The translations under genes and the position numbers were made by a program. Positions 1-5,805 of a stretch of DNA of 11,053 nucleotides are shown piece after piece. Position 1 is the first letter of the stretch. Each line of letters opens with the position of its first letter. Below the pieces are notes generated by a model. That model saw nothing but the letters and a program-made list of their open reading frames with translations. It was not told the DNA's origin and searched no databases. Origin of the DNA: Candidatus Hydrogenedentota bacterium (GTDB lineage: Bacteria > Hydrogenedentota > Hydrogenedentia > Hydrogenedentales > SLHB01); NCBI GenBank assembly GCA_007118235.1, contig SKRY01000295.1:1-11053 (forward strand), given 5' to 3'.

Positions 1-162
1 GGCGTCTTCCGCGAGTTGGACGACCTGCTCAACACCATCAACGACTTTATCGAGGCCCACAACCACAACCCAAAAACCTTCATCTGGACCGCTTCCGTTC
101 AACGAATCCTCGAAAAAGTGCAGCGCGCCCGAGATTCCCTCAATAAGGAACAAACAGCGTGA
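1..162 (+). CDS. IS630-family transposase, C-terminal fragment (cut by window edge)
   Basis: The frame is open from base 1 to the TGA at 160-162 and gives the last 53 residues of a protein whose start lies outside the window. The stretch N-H-N-P-K-T-F-I-W-T-A-S followed by I-L-E-K-V-x-R-A-R-x-S-L-N-K is the characteristic C-terminus of IS630/Tc1-mariner-type DDE transposases, where N-P-K-P-F-x-W-T is nearly invariant. Catalytic residues would lie upstream and are not visible, so activity cannot be judged. IS630 elements insert at TA dinucleotides and usually end soon after the transposase stop. The TA at 173-174 is one possible right junction, but without the left end no terminal inverted repeat can be confirmed. 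The family call is confident; the element boundary is a guess. Confidence 0.85.
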   Translation, partial: GVFRELDDLLNTINDFIEAHNHNPKTFIWTASVQRILEKVQRARDSLNKEQTA

Positions 163-187
163 CTCACTACACTAGAGAATGTTGTCA

Positions 188-215
188 GGGCAGCGACTTG
201 CAGAAGTGCCCTTTT
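188..215 (+). terminator. Possible weak intrinsic terminator after the transposase
   Basis: GGGC (188-191) and ACTT (196-199), separated by a 4-base bulge, pair with AAGT (204-207) and GCCC (208-211) around the loop GCAG. Four Ts follow at 212-215. The placement 25 bases after the transposase stop fits termination, but the bulge and the short T-run make it weak. Confidence 0.35.
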
Positions 216-345
216 AGCGGAGAAATCTTGCTGAGAATCGCTGGATAGCGCTTGGAATACTAAGCATTATGGCTCATTTTGATGAGAAAGTGGGCTTCTT
301 ATTCACTTCTGTAAGTCGCTCAGGGAGGATCTCCGGCTCGAAATG

Positions 346-354
346 TGGTACAAT
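346..354 (+). promoter_or_regulatory. Candidate extended -10 promoter for pta-ackA
   Basis: TGGTACAAT reads as an extended -10 element (TGn followed by TACAAT, five of six consensus bases). No good -35 hexamer sits 16-18 bases upstream, which is tolerated in extended -10 promoters. Transcription would start near 361 and leave a leader of about 205 bases before pta. It is the best promoter-like string I see in this gap, identified by eye only. Confidence 0.35.
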
Positions 355-568
355 TATGTATTGAGCAGGTCTGTTCAGTGTACATATGCGTGCAACGGAG
401 AAGTCTTTCGAGCGGAAGAGAGAAGGAGTCATTTTCCCAGAAATAAAGGGAAATCCCCGCTGAATCCAGCCAGTGGAGATCAATGGCATACTTAATGCAT
501 ATGTCTATATGAACTGTGTTTATGGATCTCACGAAGCCGAAGGCGCAACCACGACAGAGAGGGCTGCC

Positions 569-1606
569 ATGTCCATGATCGACGCAATAATCGAGAAAGC
601 CCAAGAACACCCGCAACGCATTCTACTGCCGGAAGCCGAGGATGATCGAATGCTTCAGGCGGCCGCCGAACTGGAAAGACGGGCGATAGCGCGCGTGACG
701 TTACTCGGTGACCGCCGGCGTATTCATGAGCGTCAAAAGGAGTTGGGCATTGAGCATGATGCGCATATCGTGGAGCCGCAGCGTACTGGGTGGACCGATT
801 CCTTCGCCGGGCACTTCTTGGAGATGCGCCGACACAAGGGCATGACGCTTGCCGAAGCCCAGAAGCTGATGCGGGAACCCATCCATCACGCGATGATGAT
901 GTTGCATCACGACATGGGCGATGGTCTTGTTGCGGGGGCATGCCACAGCACGGGCGATACCTTGCGGCCCGCGCTTCAGATCCTCAAGACAGCCCCCGGA
1001 GCGAAGCTGGTTTCCAGCTTCTTTTTCATGACATGGCCCGATCGCACCCTCTTGTTCGCGGATTGCGCGCTTGTGGAGGATCCCGATTCCGAGCAGTTGG
1101 CGGAGATCGCTCTATCCACCGCCGCCAGCGCGAAGGCCTTTGACCTTGAGCCGCGGGTGGCGATGCTTTCCTATAGCACCAAGGGTTCGGCCGACAGTCC
1201 GTCGACCCGTAAGGTGGCCGAGGCCGTCCGTATTGCCAATAGCCGGGTGGATGAGCGTTTTGGAAAAGGCCATGATGTGGCGATCGACGGCGAGCTTCAG
1301 GCGGATGCGGCGCTGGTTCAGCAAGTAGCCAAGAAGAAGTGTCCGGGTAGCGCCGTGGCGGGGAGAGCGCGGGCCCTCATCTTCCCTGACTTGAATTCCG
1401 GCAACATTGGCTACAAACTGGTGGAGCGTCTGGGCGGGGCCAAGGCGTATGGTCCCGTGCTGCAAGGGTTGCGCCTGCCGGTGAACGACCTGTCGCGGGG
1501 TTGCAGTGTGGACGACATTGTGGGCGTGGCCGCCATTACCGCGGTGCAAAGTCAGATGCGGACCCGGAAGGCGCCGGCCCATTGCGGCGCGTTGGCGATG
1601 AGTTAG
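569..1606 (+). CDS. pta: Phosphate acetyltransferase
   Basis: Pta converts acetyl-CoA plus phosphate into acetyl phosphate and CoA in the cytoplasm, feeding AckA for substrate-level ATP synthesis; the pair can also run in reverse to assimilate acetate. The 345-residue product has the size of the short PTA_PTB-domain form, without the N-terminal regulatory domain of the long E. coli type. Visible family signatures are R-I-L-L-P-E near residue 17, M-L-S-Y-S-T-K-G-S near 199, D-G-E-L-Q-A-D near 240, P-D-L-N-S-G-N-I-G-Y-K near 273 and Q-G-L-R-x-P-V-N-D-L-S-R-G near 299. From memory, Ser309, Arg310 and Asp316 matter in the Methanosarcina thermophila enzyme; the same residues occur here at 309, 310 and 316. 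I chose the ATG at 569 because GAGAGGG lies just upstream and M-S-M-I-D-x-I-I-E-K is a typical Pta start. The frame is open back to a GTG at 473, but that extension looks non-homologous. ackA follows 43 bases later, giving a classic operon. Confidence 0.95.
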   Translation: MSMIDAIIEKAQEHPQRILLPEAEDDRMLQAAAELERRAIARVTLLGDRRRIHERQKELGIEHDAHIVEPQRTGWTDSFAGHFLEMRRHKGMTLAEAQKLMREPIHHAMMMLHHDMGDGLVAGACHSTGDTLRPALQILKTAPGAKLVSSFFFMTWPDRTLLFADCALVEDPDSEQLAEIALSTAASAKAFDLEPRVAMLSYSTKGSADSPSTRKVAEAVRIANSRVDERFGKGHDVAIDGELQADAALVQQVAKKKCPGSAVAGRARALIFPDLNSGNIGYKLVERLGGAKAYGPVLQGLRLPVNDLSRGCSVDDIVGVAAITAVQSQMRTRKAPAHCGALAMS

Positions 1607-1649
1607 TGGATGAGTCTGGACCCAAGTTAAGGATAGAGCCCCTTTCGAT

Positions 1650-3035
1650 ATGACCAATACATCAAGTGACGACACGAAGAAGGACGACAGCAGCAAACCC
1701 TCCTGTGCGCAGAGTTCCACTTGCATCTGGCCCGAGAAGCACCGGCGCGAAACGGGGCAATGGCCGCGCGCGGGAAAGACGGGGACCAAGGTCCTCGTAC
1801 TTAACAGTGGTTCTTCCTCCATCAAGTTCAAGCTTTTTGATGCCGATGGAGGCCAGGAGGTGCGCGCCAACGGCATGGCCGAGCGCATCGGCTTGAAAGG
1901 CGCCACCATCCGGTATTGCTGCCGCGTGAAGGAGGGCGGCGAGTATACAACGTGTTACATGCGCACGCCCGAAAACGTCGATGTGCCGGATCACCGGATA
2001 GCGATTCAGCTAATCTGCCAGATCCTGCTTGGCGAGGAAAGCGGAGTGTTGGAGGACGCGTCCGAGCTTGCCGCCATAGGCCACCGCGTGGTTCACGGCG
2101 GCGAGCGCTTTTCGGAGGCGGTGGTCATTGATGAGGATGTCCTCGAAGGCATTCGGGACTGTGTCCGGCTGGCGCCGCTTCACAATCCCCCTGCTCTCGC
2201 TGGTATTGAAGCGGCCCAGGAACATTTCGCCGGCATTCCGCAAGTCGCGGCGTTCGATACGGCCTTTCACCAAACCATGCCGCCCAAGGCGTACCTCTAT
2301 GGCATACCCCGGAAGCTGTACGACGAGTACGGCATCCGTAAGTACGGTTTCCACGGCCTCTCCCACCAGTACGTTTCCAAGAAGGCGGCCGAGTTTCTTG
2401 GTAAACCGATCGAGGACACCCGAATCATCACGTGCCACTTGGGCAACGGGTGTAGCATCACCGCGGTGCAAGGCGGGAAGTCCATCGACACAAGCATGGG
2501 GGTGACGCCCTTGGCGGGTGTCATGATGGGGACGCGCTCGGGCGATCTCGACCCGTACATTCCTCTCTTCATGATCAAGGAACTGGGGATGAGCGTCGAC
2601 GGAGTTGAGCACACGCTCAATCGGGAGAGCGGCCTCATGGGCATCTGTAACCACGCCGATCTTCGTGATGTGGAAGATCTGAGCGCCCAGGGCGATTCGG
2701 CGGCCGCGCTTGCGTTGGATATGTTCGCTTACCGTGTCGCTCGATACATTGGGCAATACGCCATGGTGCTGGGCGGAGTGGATGCCGTGGTGTTCACCGC
2801 GGGTATTGGGGAAAACAACTCCGTCATGCGCGGCCGGATTCTCAAGGATGCCGGCTATCTGGGCATCGCGATTGATGAGACGCTCAATGCTCAACACGCG
2901 GTGGACATCTCGGCGGCCTCGGCTTCCGTGCGCACGTTCGTCATCCCAACCAACGAAGAGGCCGTGATTGTCGAGGAGACGCTCAGGAAAGCGCGCGACG
3001 TGAGTCCGCGCTTGCGTCAAACGGCTACCGCCTAA
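1650..3035 (+). CDS. ackA: Acetate kinase with unusual N-terminal extension
   Basis: AckA transfers phosphate from acetyl phosphate to ADP, giving acetate and ATP, and partners Pta encoded just upstream. The core begins at residue 47 with K-V-L-V-L-N-S-G-S-S-S-I-K-F-K, the usual start of the family. Further motifs are G-H-R-V-V-H-G-G (144-151), A-F-D-T-A-F-H (201-207), Y-G-F-H-G-L-S-H (232-239), G-N-G-C-S-I (265-270), M-G-T-R-S-G-D-L-D-P (293-302) and T-A-G-I-G-E-N. Catalytic Arg91, Asp148, His180 and Arg241 of the M. thermophila enzyme (remembered numbering) align with Arg146, Asp203, His235 and Arg296, a constant offset of 55, so the enzyme should be active. At 461 residues it is longer than the usual roughly 400, mostly because of 46 extra N-terminal residues: polar and Asp/Lys/Ser-rich, then Cys19, Cys25, Trp27 and a basic stretch. 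No ATG, GTG or TTG occurs in frame between 1650 and the core, so a shorter conventional start is not available. The Shine-Dalgarno candidate AAGGAT (1629-1634) is rather distant. Confidence 0.95.
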   Translation: MTNTSSDDTKKDDSSKPSCAQSSTCIWPEKHRRETGQWPRAGKTGTKVLVLNSGSSSIKFKLFDADGGQEVRANGMAERIGLKGATIRYCCRVKEGGEYTTCYMRTPENVDVPDHRIAIQLICQILLGEESGVLEDASELAAIGHRVVHGGERFSEAVVIDEDVLEGIRDCVRLAPLHNPPALAGIEAAQEHFAGIPQVAAFDTAFHQTMPPKAYLYGIPRKLYDEYGIRKYGFHGLSHQYVSKKAAEFLGKPIEDTRIITCHLGNGCSITAVQGGKSIDTSMGVTPLAGVMMGTRSGDLDPYIPLFMIKELGMSVDGVEHTLNRESGLMGICNHADLRDVEDLSAQGDSAAALALDMFAYRVARYIGQYAMVLGGVDAVVFTAGIGENNSVMRGRILKDAGYLGIAIDETLNAQHAVDISAASASVRTFVIPTNEEAVIVEETLRKARDVSPRLRQTATA

Positions 3036-3061
3036 GCACGGTGTTTGCTGATACATTCTTG

Positions 3062-3093
3062 CGGCCCCGGAGTAGGTTTCCGCTCCGGGGCCG
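3062..3093 (+). terminator. Strong hairpin after ackA, probable terminator
   Basis: CGGCCCCGGAG (3062-3072) and CTCCGGGGCCG (3083-3093) form a perfect 11-bp stem around a 10-base loop, beginning 26 bases after the ackA stop. There is no T-run downstream (TGACGTTGG follows), so it is terminator-like but not a textbook intrinsic terminator. It may instead stabilise the 3' end of the pta-ackA mRNA. Confidence 0.6.
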
Positions 3094-3181
3094 TGACGTT
3101 GGCAAGCATCCCCGTGGTTTTCCGTCACCCGGGGAATGCGCAATCGTTCGACTATCCTAGAAATGAGGGTTACACATCCAC

Positions 3182-3775
3182 ATGGCCATACCGCGTCATT
3201 CCGACCCGATCGCCTTGTTTCAGAAGTGGCTGGAGGAAGCCAAGAAAGCCGATCTCATTGAGCCTACCGCATTTACCCTTGGTACAGTGGACGCCCACGG
3301 CCGTCCGTCGGCCCGCGTGTTGTTACTGAAAAACGTGGATGAGCGCGGGTTTGTGTTTTACACCAACCTGAGAAGCCGCAAAGGGCGGGAGCTGCGGGAG
3401 AATCCCTTTGCCACACTGTGCTTCTACTGGATGCCCCTCTACAAGCAAGTTCGCGTGGAAGGGCGGGCCGAGCTGGTAAGCCCCGAGGAAGCCGACGCGT
3501 ACTTCGCGTCCCGCCCGCGGGAGAGCCAGCTCGGGGCGTGGGCCTCGAAACAGTCCGAACCCTTGGAAGGCCGCTTTGAACTTGAACGGCGCGTGGCGAA
3601 GTACGCCATCCAGTTCAACATACGCAAGGTCCCCCGTCCGGAGTTCTGGTCTGGCTACCGGGTCACGCCCAACCGCATCGAGTTTTGGCAAGCCTTGCCC
3701 TTCCGGCTCCACGATCGGCTCCTGTACACACGGGAGCCGGAGGGCGGCTGGTCGATGCAGACGCTTTTCCCGTAG
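3182..3775 (+). CDS. pdxH: Pyridoxine/pyridoxamine 5'-phosphate oxidase
   Basis: PdxH is a homodimeric, cytoplasmic FMN flavoprotein that oxidises pyridoxine or pyridoxamine 5'-phosphate to pyridoxal 5'-phosphate (PLP), using oxygen. The whole 197-residue protein reads as PdxH: R-P-S-A-R-V-L-L-L-K (41-50), Y-T-N-x-x-S-R-K-G (60-68), F-Y-W-x-x-L-x-K-Q-V-R-V-E-G (81-94), S-R-P-R-E-S-Q-L-G-A-W-A-S-x-Q-S (110-125), the P-R-P-E-F-W-S-G-Y-R segment (151-160), I-E-F-W-Q (166-170) and R-L-H-D-R-L-L-Y (175-182). It is shorter than the E. coli protein (218 residues) mainly at the N-terminus. The last residues, M-Q-T-L-F-P, replace the usual R-L-x-P. The ATG has a weak ribosome-binding candidate, GAGGG at 3165-3169, 12 bases upstream. 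The hairpin after ackA suggests a separate transcript. Oxygen use sits a little oddly beside fermentative and class III reductase genes and hints at facultative or microaerobic life, though homologues occur in many bacteria. PLP made here would serve the convergent aminotransferase gene. Confidence 0.95.
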   Translation: MAIPRHSDPIALFQKWLEEAKKADLIEPTAFTLGTVDAHGRPSARVLLLKNVDERGFVFYTNLRSRKGRELRENPFATLCFYWMPLYKQVRVEGRAELVSPEEADAYFASRPRESQLGAWASKQSEPLEGRFELERRVAKYAIQFNIRKVPRPEFWSGYRVTPNRIEFWQALPFRLHDRLLYTREPEGGWSMQTLFP

Positions 3776-3776
3776 C

Positions 3777-3821
3777 GGAAGCGGCGCCGGCGCGTTCCCA
3801 TCATGGTATCCGGCGTCTTCC
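3777..3821. terminator. Imperfect hairpin between convergent pdxH and aminotransferase genes
   Basis: GGAAG (3777-3781) pairs with CTTCC (3817-3821) and CGCCGG (3785-3790) pairs with CCGGCG (3810-3815), with a 3/1 internal loop and a 19-base apical loop. It fills nearly the whole 54-base gap between the two stop codons, the expected place for a bidirectional terminator. No T-run flanks either side. Confidence 0.5.
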
Positions 3822-3829
3822 AAGCGCAA

Positions 3830-5029
3830 TCAAGGGCTTCGCAAGACGTCGGCGATGGCGGTGCAAAGCGGATCCATGTTGGCCTCGGTGATGCCCGCCA
3901 CATTGATGCGCCCGGAACCCACGATGTAGATCGAATAGCGCTCGCGCAGGGTCTCGACCTGGCTCTTGGTCAAGCCCGAGAACGAGAACATGCCCCGCTG
4001 CTCCTTTAGGAACGAGAAGTCTTGCGGCGCGCCTTTATCGCGCAAGGTATCCACGAAGAGCGTGCGCATTTTCATGATGCGCTCGCGCATGGCCGTCACC
4101 TCTTTTTCCCATTCCGCGCGCAGTTCGGCGTCGCCCAGAATCGTGGTGACAATGGCGCCTCCATGGGCCGGGGGATTGGAGTAATTCGAGCGAATGGCCT
4201 GCTTCACATGGCTCAGGGCCTTGTCCGCCGCGTCCGCGGAGCTTCCCACGACCGTCAATGCGCCCACGCGTTCGTTGTACAGTCCGAAGTTCTTGGAAAA
4301 GGAGCTGGCGATCAAGGCGTTGGGCACGCGTTTACATAGCGCCCGCACGCCCTCGGCGTCGGCCTCCAGTCCATCGCCAAACCCTTGATACGCGAAGTCC
4401 ACGAGCGGAATGGCCTTGCGATCGGCCAGGATGACGCCCACCTCGTCCCACTGCTCGGGGGTGAGGTCGGCTCCCGTGGGATTGTGGCAACAGCCATGCA
4501 GCAACACGGCGTCGCCCTGCTCCACGCTGGCCAGCGCATCCCGGATGCCATCGAAATTGAGGGCGTTGGCGGAGGCGTCGAAGTAGGGATAGGTCTGGGT
4601 TTCCAAGCCGGCCGCGTCGAACACCTTGGGATGGTTTGGCCACGTGGGATCGCTCATCCAGAGGCGGCTGCCGGGGAACTGGCGGCGCAGGAAGTCGGCC
4701 GCGACCCGCAGGGCGCCGGTGCCGCCCGGGGTGTGCGCGGTGACCGCCCGGCCCTCGGCTGTGATGTCCGAACCCGCTCCGAAGACTAGTTCCTTGACCG
4801 CCGCGGCGTAGTCCGGCGAACCGTCAATCGGGAGATAGCTCTTGCTGGTCTGCTTCTCGATGAGCCGTTGCTCCGCCTTCTTGACCGTGTCCAGCACGGG
4901 CGTGCGGCCGTTGGCGTCTTGATAGACGCCCACACTCAAATTGATCTTGTGCGGGCTGGGATCTTGGCGGAAGGCCTCGGTAAGTCCCATAATCGGGTCG
5001 GCTGGTGCTTTGTCAAGCGTTTCGAACAT
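3830..5029 (-). CDS. aspC: Class I aspartate/aromatic amino acid aminotransferase
   Basis: This PLP enzyme moves the amino group between amino acids and 2-oxoglutarate or oxaloacetate, linking amino acid pools to central carbon metabolism in the cytoplasm. Its 399 residues match the AspC/TyrB branch of fold type I aminotransferases end to end. Lys246 in S-S-F-S-K-N-F-G-L-Y is the Schiff-base lysine. Trp130, Asn183 (H-N-P-T-G), Asp211 and Tyr214 (D-F-A-Y), Arg254 (N-E-R-V-G), Arg280 (before S-N-Y-S-N-P-P) and Arg374 (G-R-I-N-V-A-G) align with E. coli AspC Trp140, Asn194, Asp222, Tyr225, Arg266, Arg292 and Arg386 (remembered numbering) at offsets of 10-12. The Arg292 equivalent predicts dicarboxylic substrates, but TyrB shares it, so aspartate versus aromatic preference stays open and the symbol is provisional. 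The minus-strand ATG at 5029 has a GGAG 8 bases upstream. The gene converges on pdxH, which makes its cofactor, and diverges from ahcY. Confidence 0.92.
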   Translation of the reverse strand: MFETLDKAPADPIMGLTEAFRQDPSPHKINLSVGVYQDANGRTPVLDTVKKAEQRLIEKQTSKSYLPIDGSPDYAAAVKELVFGAGSDITAEGRAVTAHTPGGTGALRVAADFLRRQFPGSRLWMSDPTWPNHPKVFDAAGLETQTYPYFDASANALNFDGIRDALASVEQGDAVLLHGCCHNPTGADLTPEQWDEVGVILADRKAIPLVDFAYQGFGDGLEADAEGVRALCKRVPNALIASSFSKNFGLYNERVGALTVVGSSADAADKALSHVKQAIRSNYSNPPAHGGAIVTTILGDAELRAEWEKEVTAMRERIMKMRTLFVDTLRDKGAPQDFSFLKEQRGMFSFSGLTKSQVETLRERYSIYIVGSGRINVAGITEANMDPLCTAIADVLRSP

Positions 5030-5132
5030 GGATTGTTCTCCGGTTATGCTTGCGTTTCATGGATAAGGTTCAGGATTCGATTCCCGCGGCCGGCGCGCGT
5101 TCCATGGAGGCGGTGATGAGATATCCTTCAAC

Positions 5133-5176
5133 GGCGCGCATGAGAGGAAGGCGCGCCCCGGACGCGGAAGTCCGGG
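5133..5176 (-). promoter_or_regulatory. Two adjacent hairpins in the aminotransferase leader
   Basis: On the transcript of the minus-strand aminotransferase gene, two perfect stems lie about 100-150 bases before the start codon. GGCGCGC (5133-5139) pairs with GCGCGCC (5151-5157), and CCCGGAC (5157-5163) pairs with GTCCGGG (5170-5176). They share base 5157, so they abut or compete. They could affect leader stability or early termination. No known regulator site or riboswitch is recognised. Confidence 0.3.
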
Positions 5177-5180
5177 CCGC

Positions 5181-5209
5181 ATTATGCATTTTTGGCGGAG
5201 AAGTTTCTA
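5181..5209 (-). promoter_or_regulatory. Candidate promoter for the aminotransferase gene
   Basis: Read on the minus strand, TAGAAA (complement of 5204-5209) is followed after exactly 17 bases by CATAAT (complement of 5181-5186). The -10 matches consensus at five of six positions and the -35 at four of six. The start point would be near 5174, giving a leader of about 145 bases. By-eye prediction. Confidence 0.4.
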
Positions 5210-5480
5210 GTATGTGTTTTCACCTCCAATCGCCGGATAAGAACTCGTAAGAAGCGTATCGCCGCCTTCCAGGCGGCTCATGAATGCCGGCGAGACGCTG
5301 GCGGTGCGTTGCGGGGCTTCGTCCTGACTATTTTTTCCACGCGGGAATGTCTGCACTCTTCGAGGTGTATTTAGGACGTGGACTTCTAAGCCCTGCAACG
5401 ATGGGATGCTGTGTGACGTGGCGGGGTTCACGAGCGGGGTGGCCCAGCCAAAACATGCGCGTTTTGTCCAGGGCGGGGCG
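5210..5480. other. Intergenic stretch without a recognisable gene
   Basis: This is the middle of the 776-base gap between the divergent aminotransferase and ahcY genes. Frames open here on either strand encode arginine-rich, low-plausibility peptides without recognisable motifs or good ribosome-binding sites. Two small hairpins are visible: GCCGCC/GGCGGC (5261-5266 with 5272-5277) and GCCGGCG/CGCTGGC with one G-U pair (5286-5292 with 5296-5302). A run of six Ts at 5331-5336 lies too far from the second stem to act with it as a terminator. Confidence 0.5.
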
Positions 5481-5494
5481 GATTTGACCACGGC

Positions 5495-5523
5495 TTGACG
5501 GGCCGGTCTACGTTTGCTATACT
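5495..5523 (+). promoter_or_regulatory. Strong sigma-70-type promoter for ahcY
   Basis: TTGACG (5495-5500) and TATACT (5518-5523) each match the sigma-70 consensus at five of six positions and are separated by the optimal 17 bases. A second -35-like TTGACC lies at 5484-5489. The start point should be near 5530, about 275 bases before the ahcY ATG, so the transcript would carry a long leader. Confidence 0.75.
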
Positions 5524-5529
5524 TCGTAC

Positions 5530-5805
5530 TTAGCTGGGAGGAATGTATTTTGCCCCGCCTTTGAAATCTGTTGAGCGCACGATTATCATAAACGTTCACG
5601 CCAGGCGCCCGTCTTGGGCCGTGTTCGCGGAGCGTGCGCTTGGCGCGAGACCTTTTTCGAGTTGCGCCGCACCGGCGTTTTCTGGCGGTCCTCTTGCTGA
5701 GCGAGTGCATCTTGTCAAGAACAATCCGCGGCGAAGGCGCGGCCTGGAGCTAGGCCCGCGCCGCGCTACTGTATGAGACAACCCAGATAGGAGCTAAACC
5801 AAACA
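5530..5805 (+). promoter_or_regulatory. Long structured 5' leader of ahcY (candidate cis-regulatory RNA)
   Basis: From the predicted start point to the ahcY ATG there are about 275 bases and no convincing gene. Several stems are visible. An 8-bp perfect stem joins 5574-5581 (AGCGCACG) to 5633-5640 (CGTGCGCT). It encloses a bulged arm formed by 5597-5600/5620-5623 and 5607-5610/5616-5619. A 5-bp stem joins 5642-5646 to 5664-5668. Close to the gene, a 10-bp stem with one bulged C joins 5736-5745 to 5752-5762. The loop of that last hairpin begins a GGAGCTA (5746-5752) that is repeated exactly at the ahcY ribosome-binding site (5790-5796). TTAGCT at the 5' end (5530-5535) is complementary to AGCTAA (5792-5797), overlapping that site. 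I do not see the conserved core of the SAH riboswitch. The leader is a candidate regulator; its folding is unproven. Confidence 0.4.

Larger units (their letters stand above)
163..568. other. Intergenic region between IS630 tail and pta
   Basis: This stretch has no convincing gene. It is more AT-rich than the coding DNA to its right. The first bases presumably include the right end of the IS element. It holds a small hairpin with a T-run (188-215), an extended -10 type promoter candidate (346-354), a 6-bp hairpin (433-438 with 448-453, arms TTTCCC/GGGAAA), a strong Shine-Dalgarno-like AAGGAG at 423-428 with no start codon at a useful distance, and a nine-codon ORF at 483-512 preceded by GGAG. 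The pta reading frame stays open upstream to a GTG at 473, but that part does not resemble Pta. Confidence 0.6.

Noticed and set aside
473..568. GTG at 473 as the pta start, adding 32 residues
   Set aside because: The extra residues do not resemble Pta, and the ATG at 569 has its own GAGAGGG site and a typical family N-terminus.
2010..3143. Long minus-strand ORF opposite ackA
   Set aside because: Shadow frame of a well-conserved gene; the product is not recognisable and begins inside the terminator region.
5071..5086. GGATTCGATTCC resembling a tRNA T-arm
   Set aside because: The loop is one base short, and no acceptor, D or anticodon arms can be formed around it.
5221..5250. Minus-strand string TTCTTATC followed by GGAGGTG, reminiscent of the start of a SAM-I (S-box) riboswitch upstream of the aminotransferase
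   Set aside because: The later conserved SAM-I blocks (GGCCC, GATGA, GCAACC) are missing and the flanking pairing does not form.
5207..5710. 167-residue minus-strand ORF in the intergenic region
   Set aside because: Arginine-rich, low-complexity product without motif, typical of a chance frame in GC-rich DNA, and antisense to the ahcY promoter.
5543..5776. 77-codon ORF in the ahcY leader as a leader peptide or small protein
   Set aside because: GGAGG sits only one base from its ATG, the product has no recognisable motif and is arginine-rich, and it overlaps the stem-loops.
5530..5805. SAH riboswitch upstream of ahcY
   Set aside because: I looked for the conserved GAGGAGCGCTGC and CCAGGCTCG blocks of the class and found neither, although a diverged form cannot be excluded by eye.
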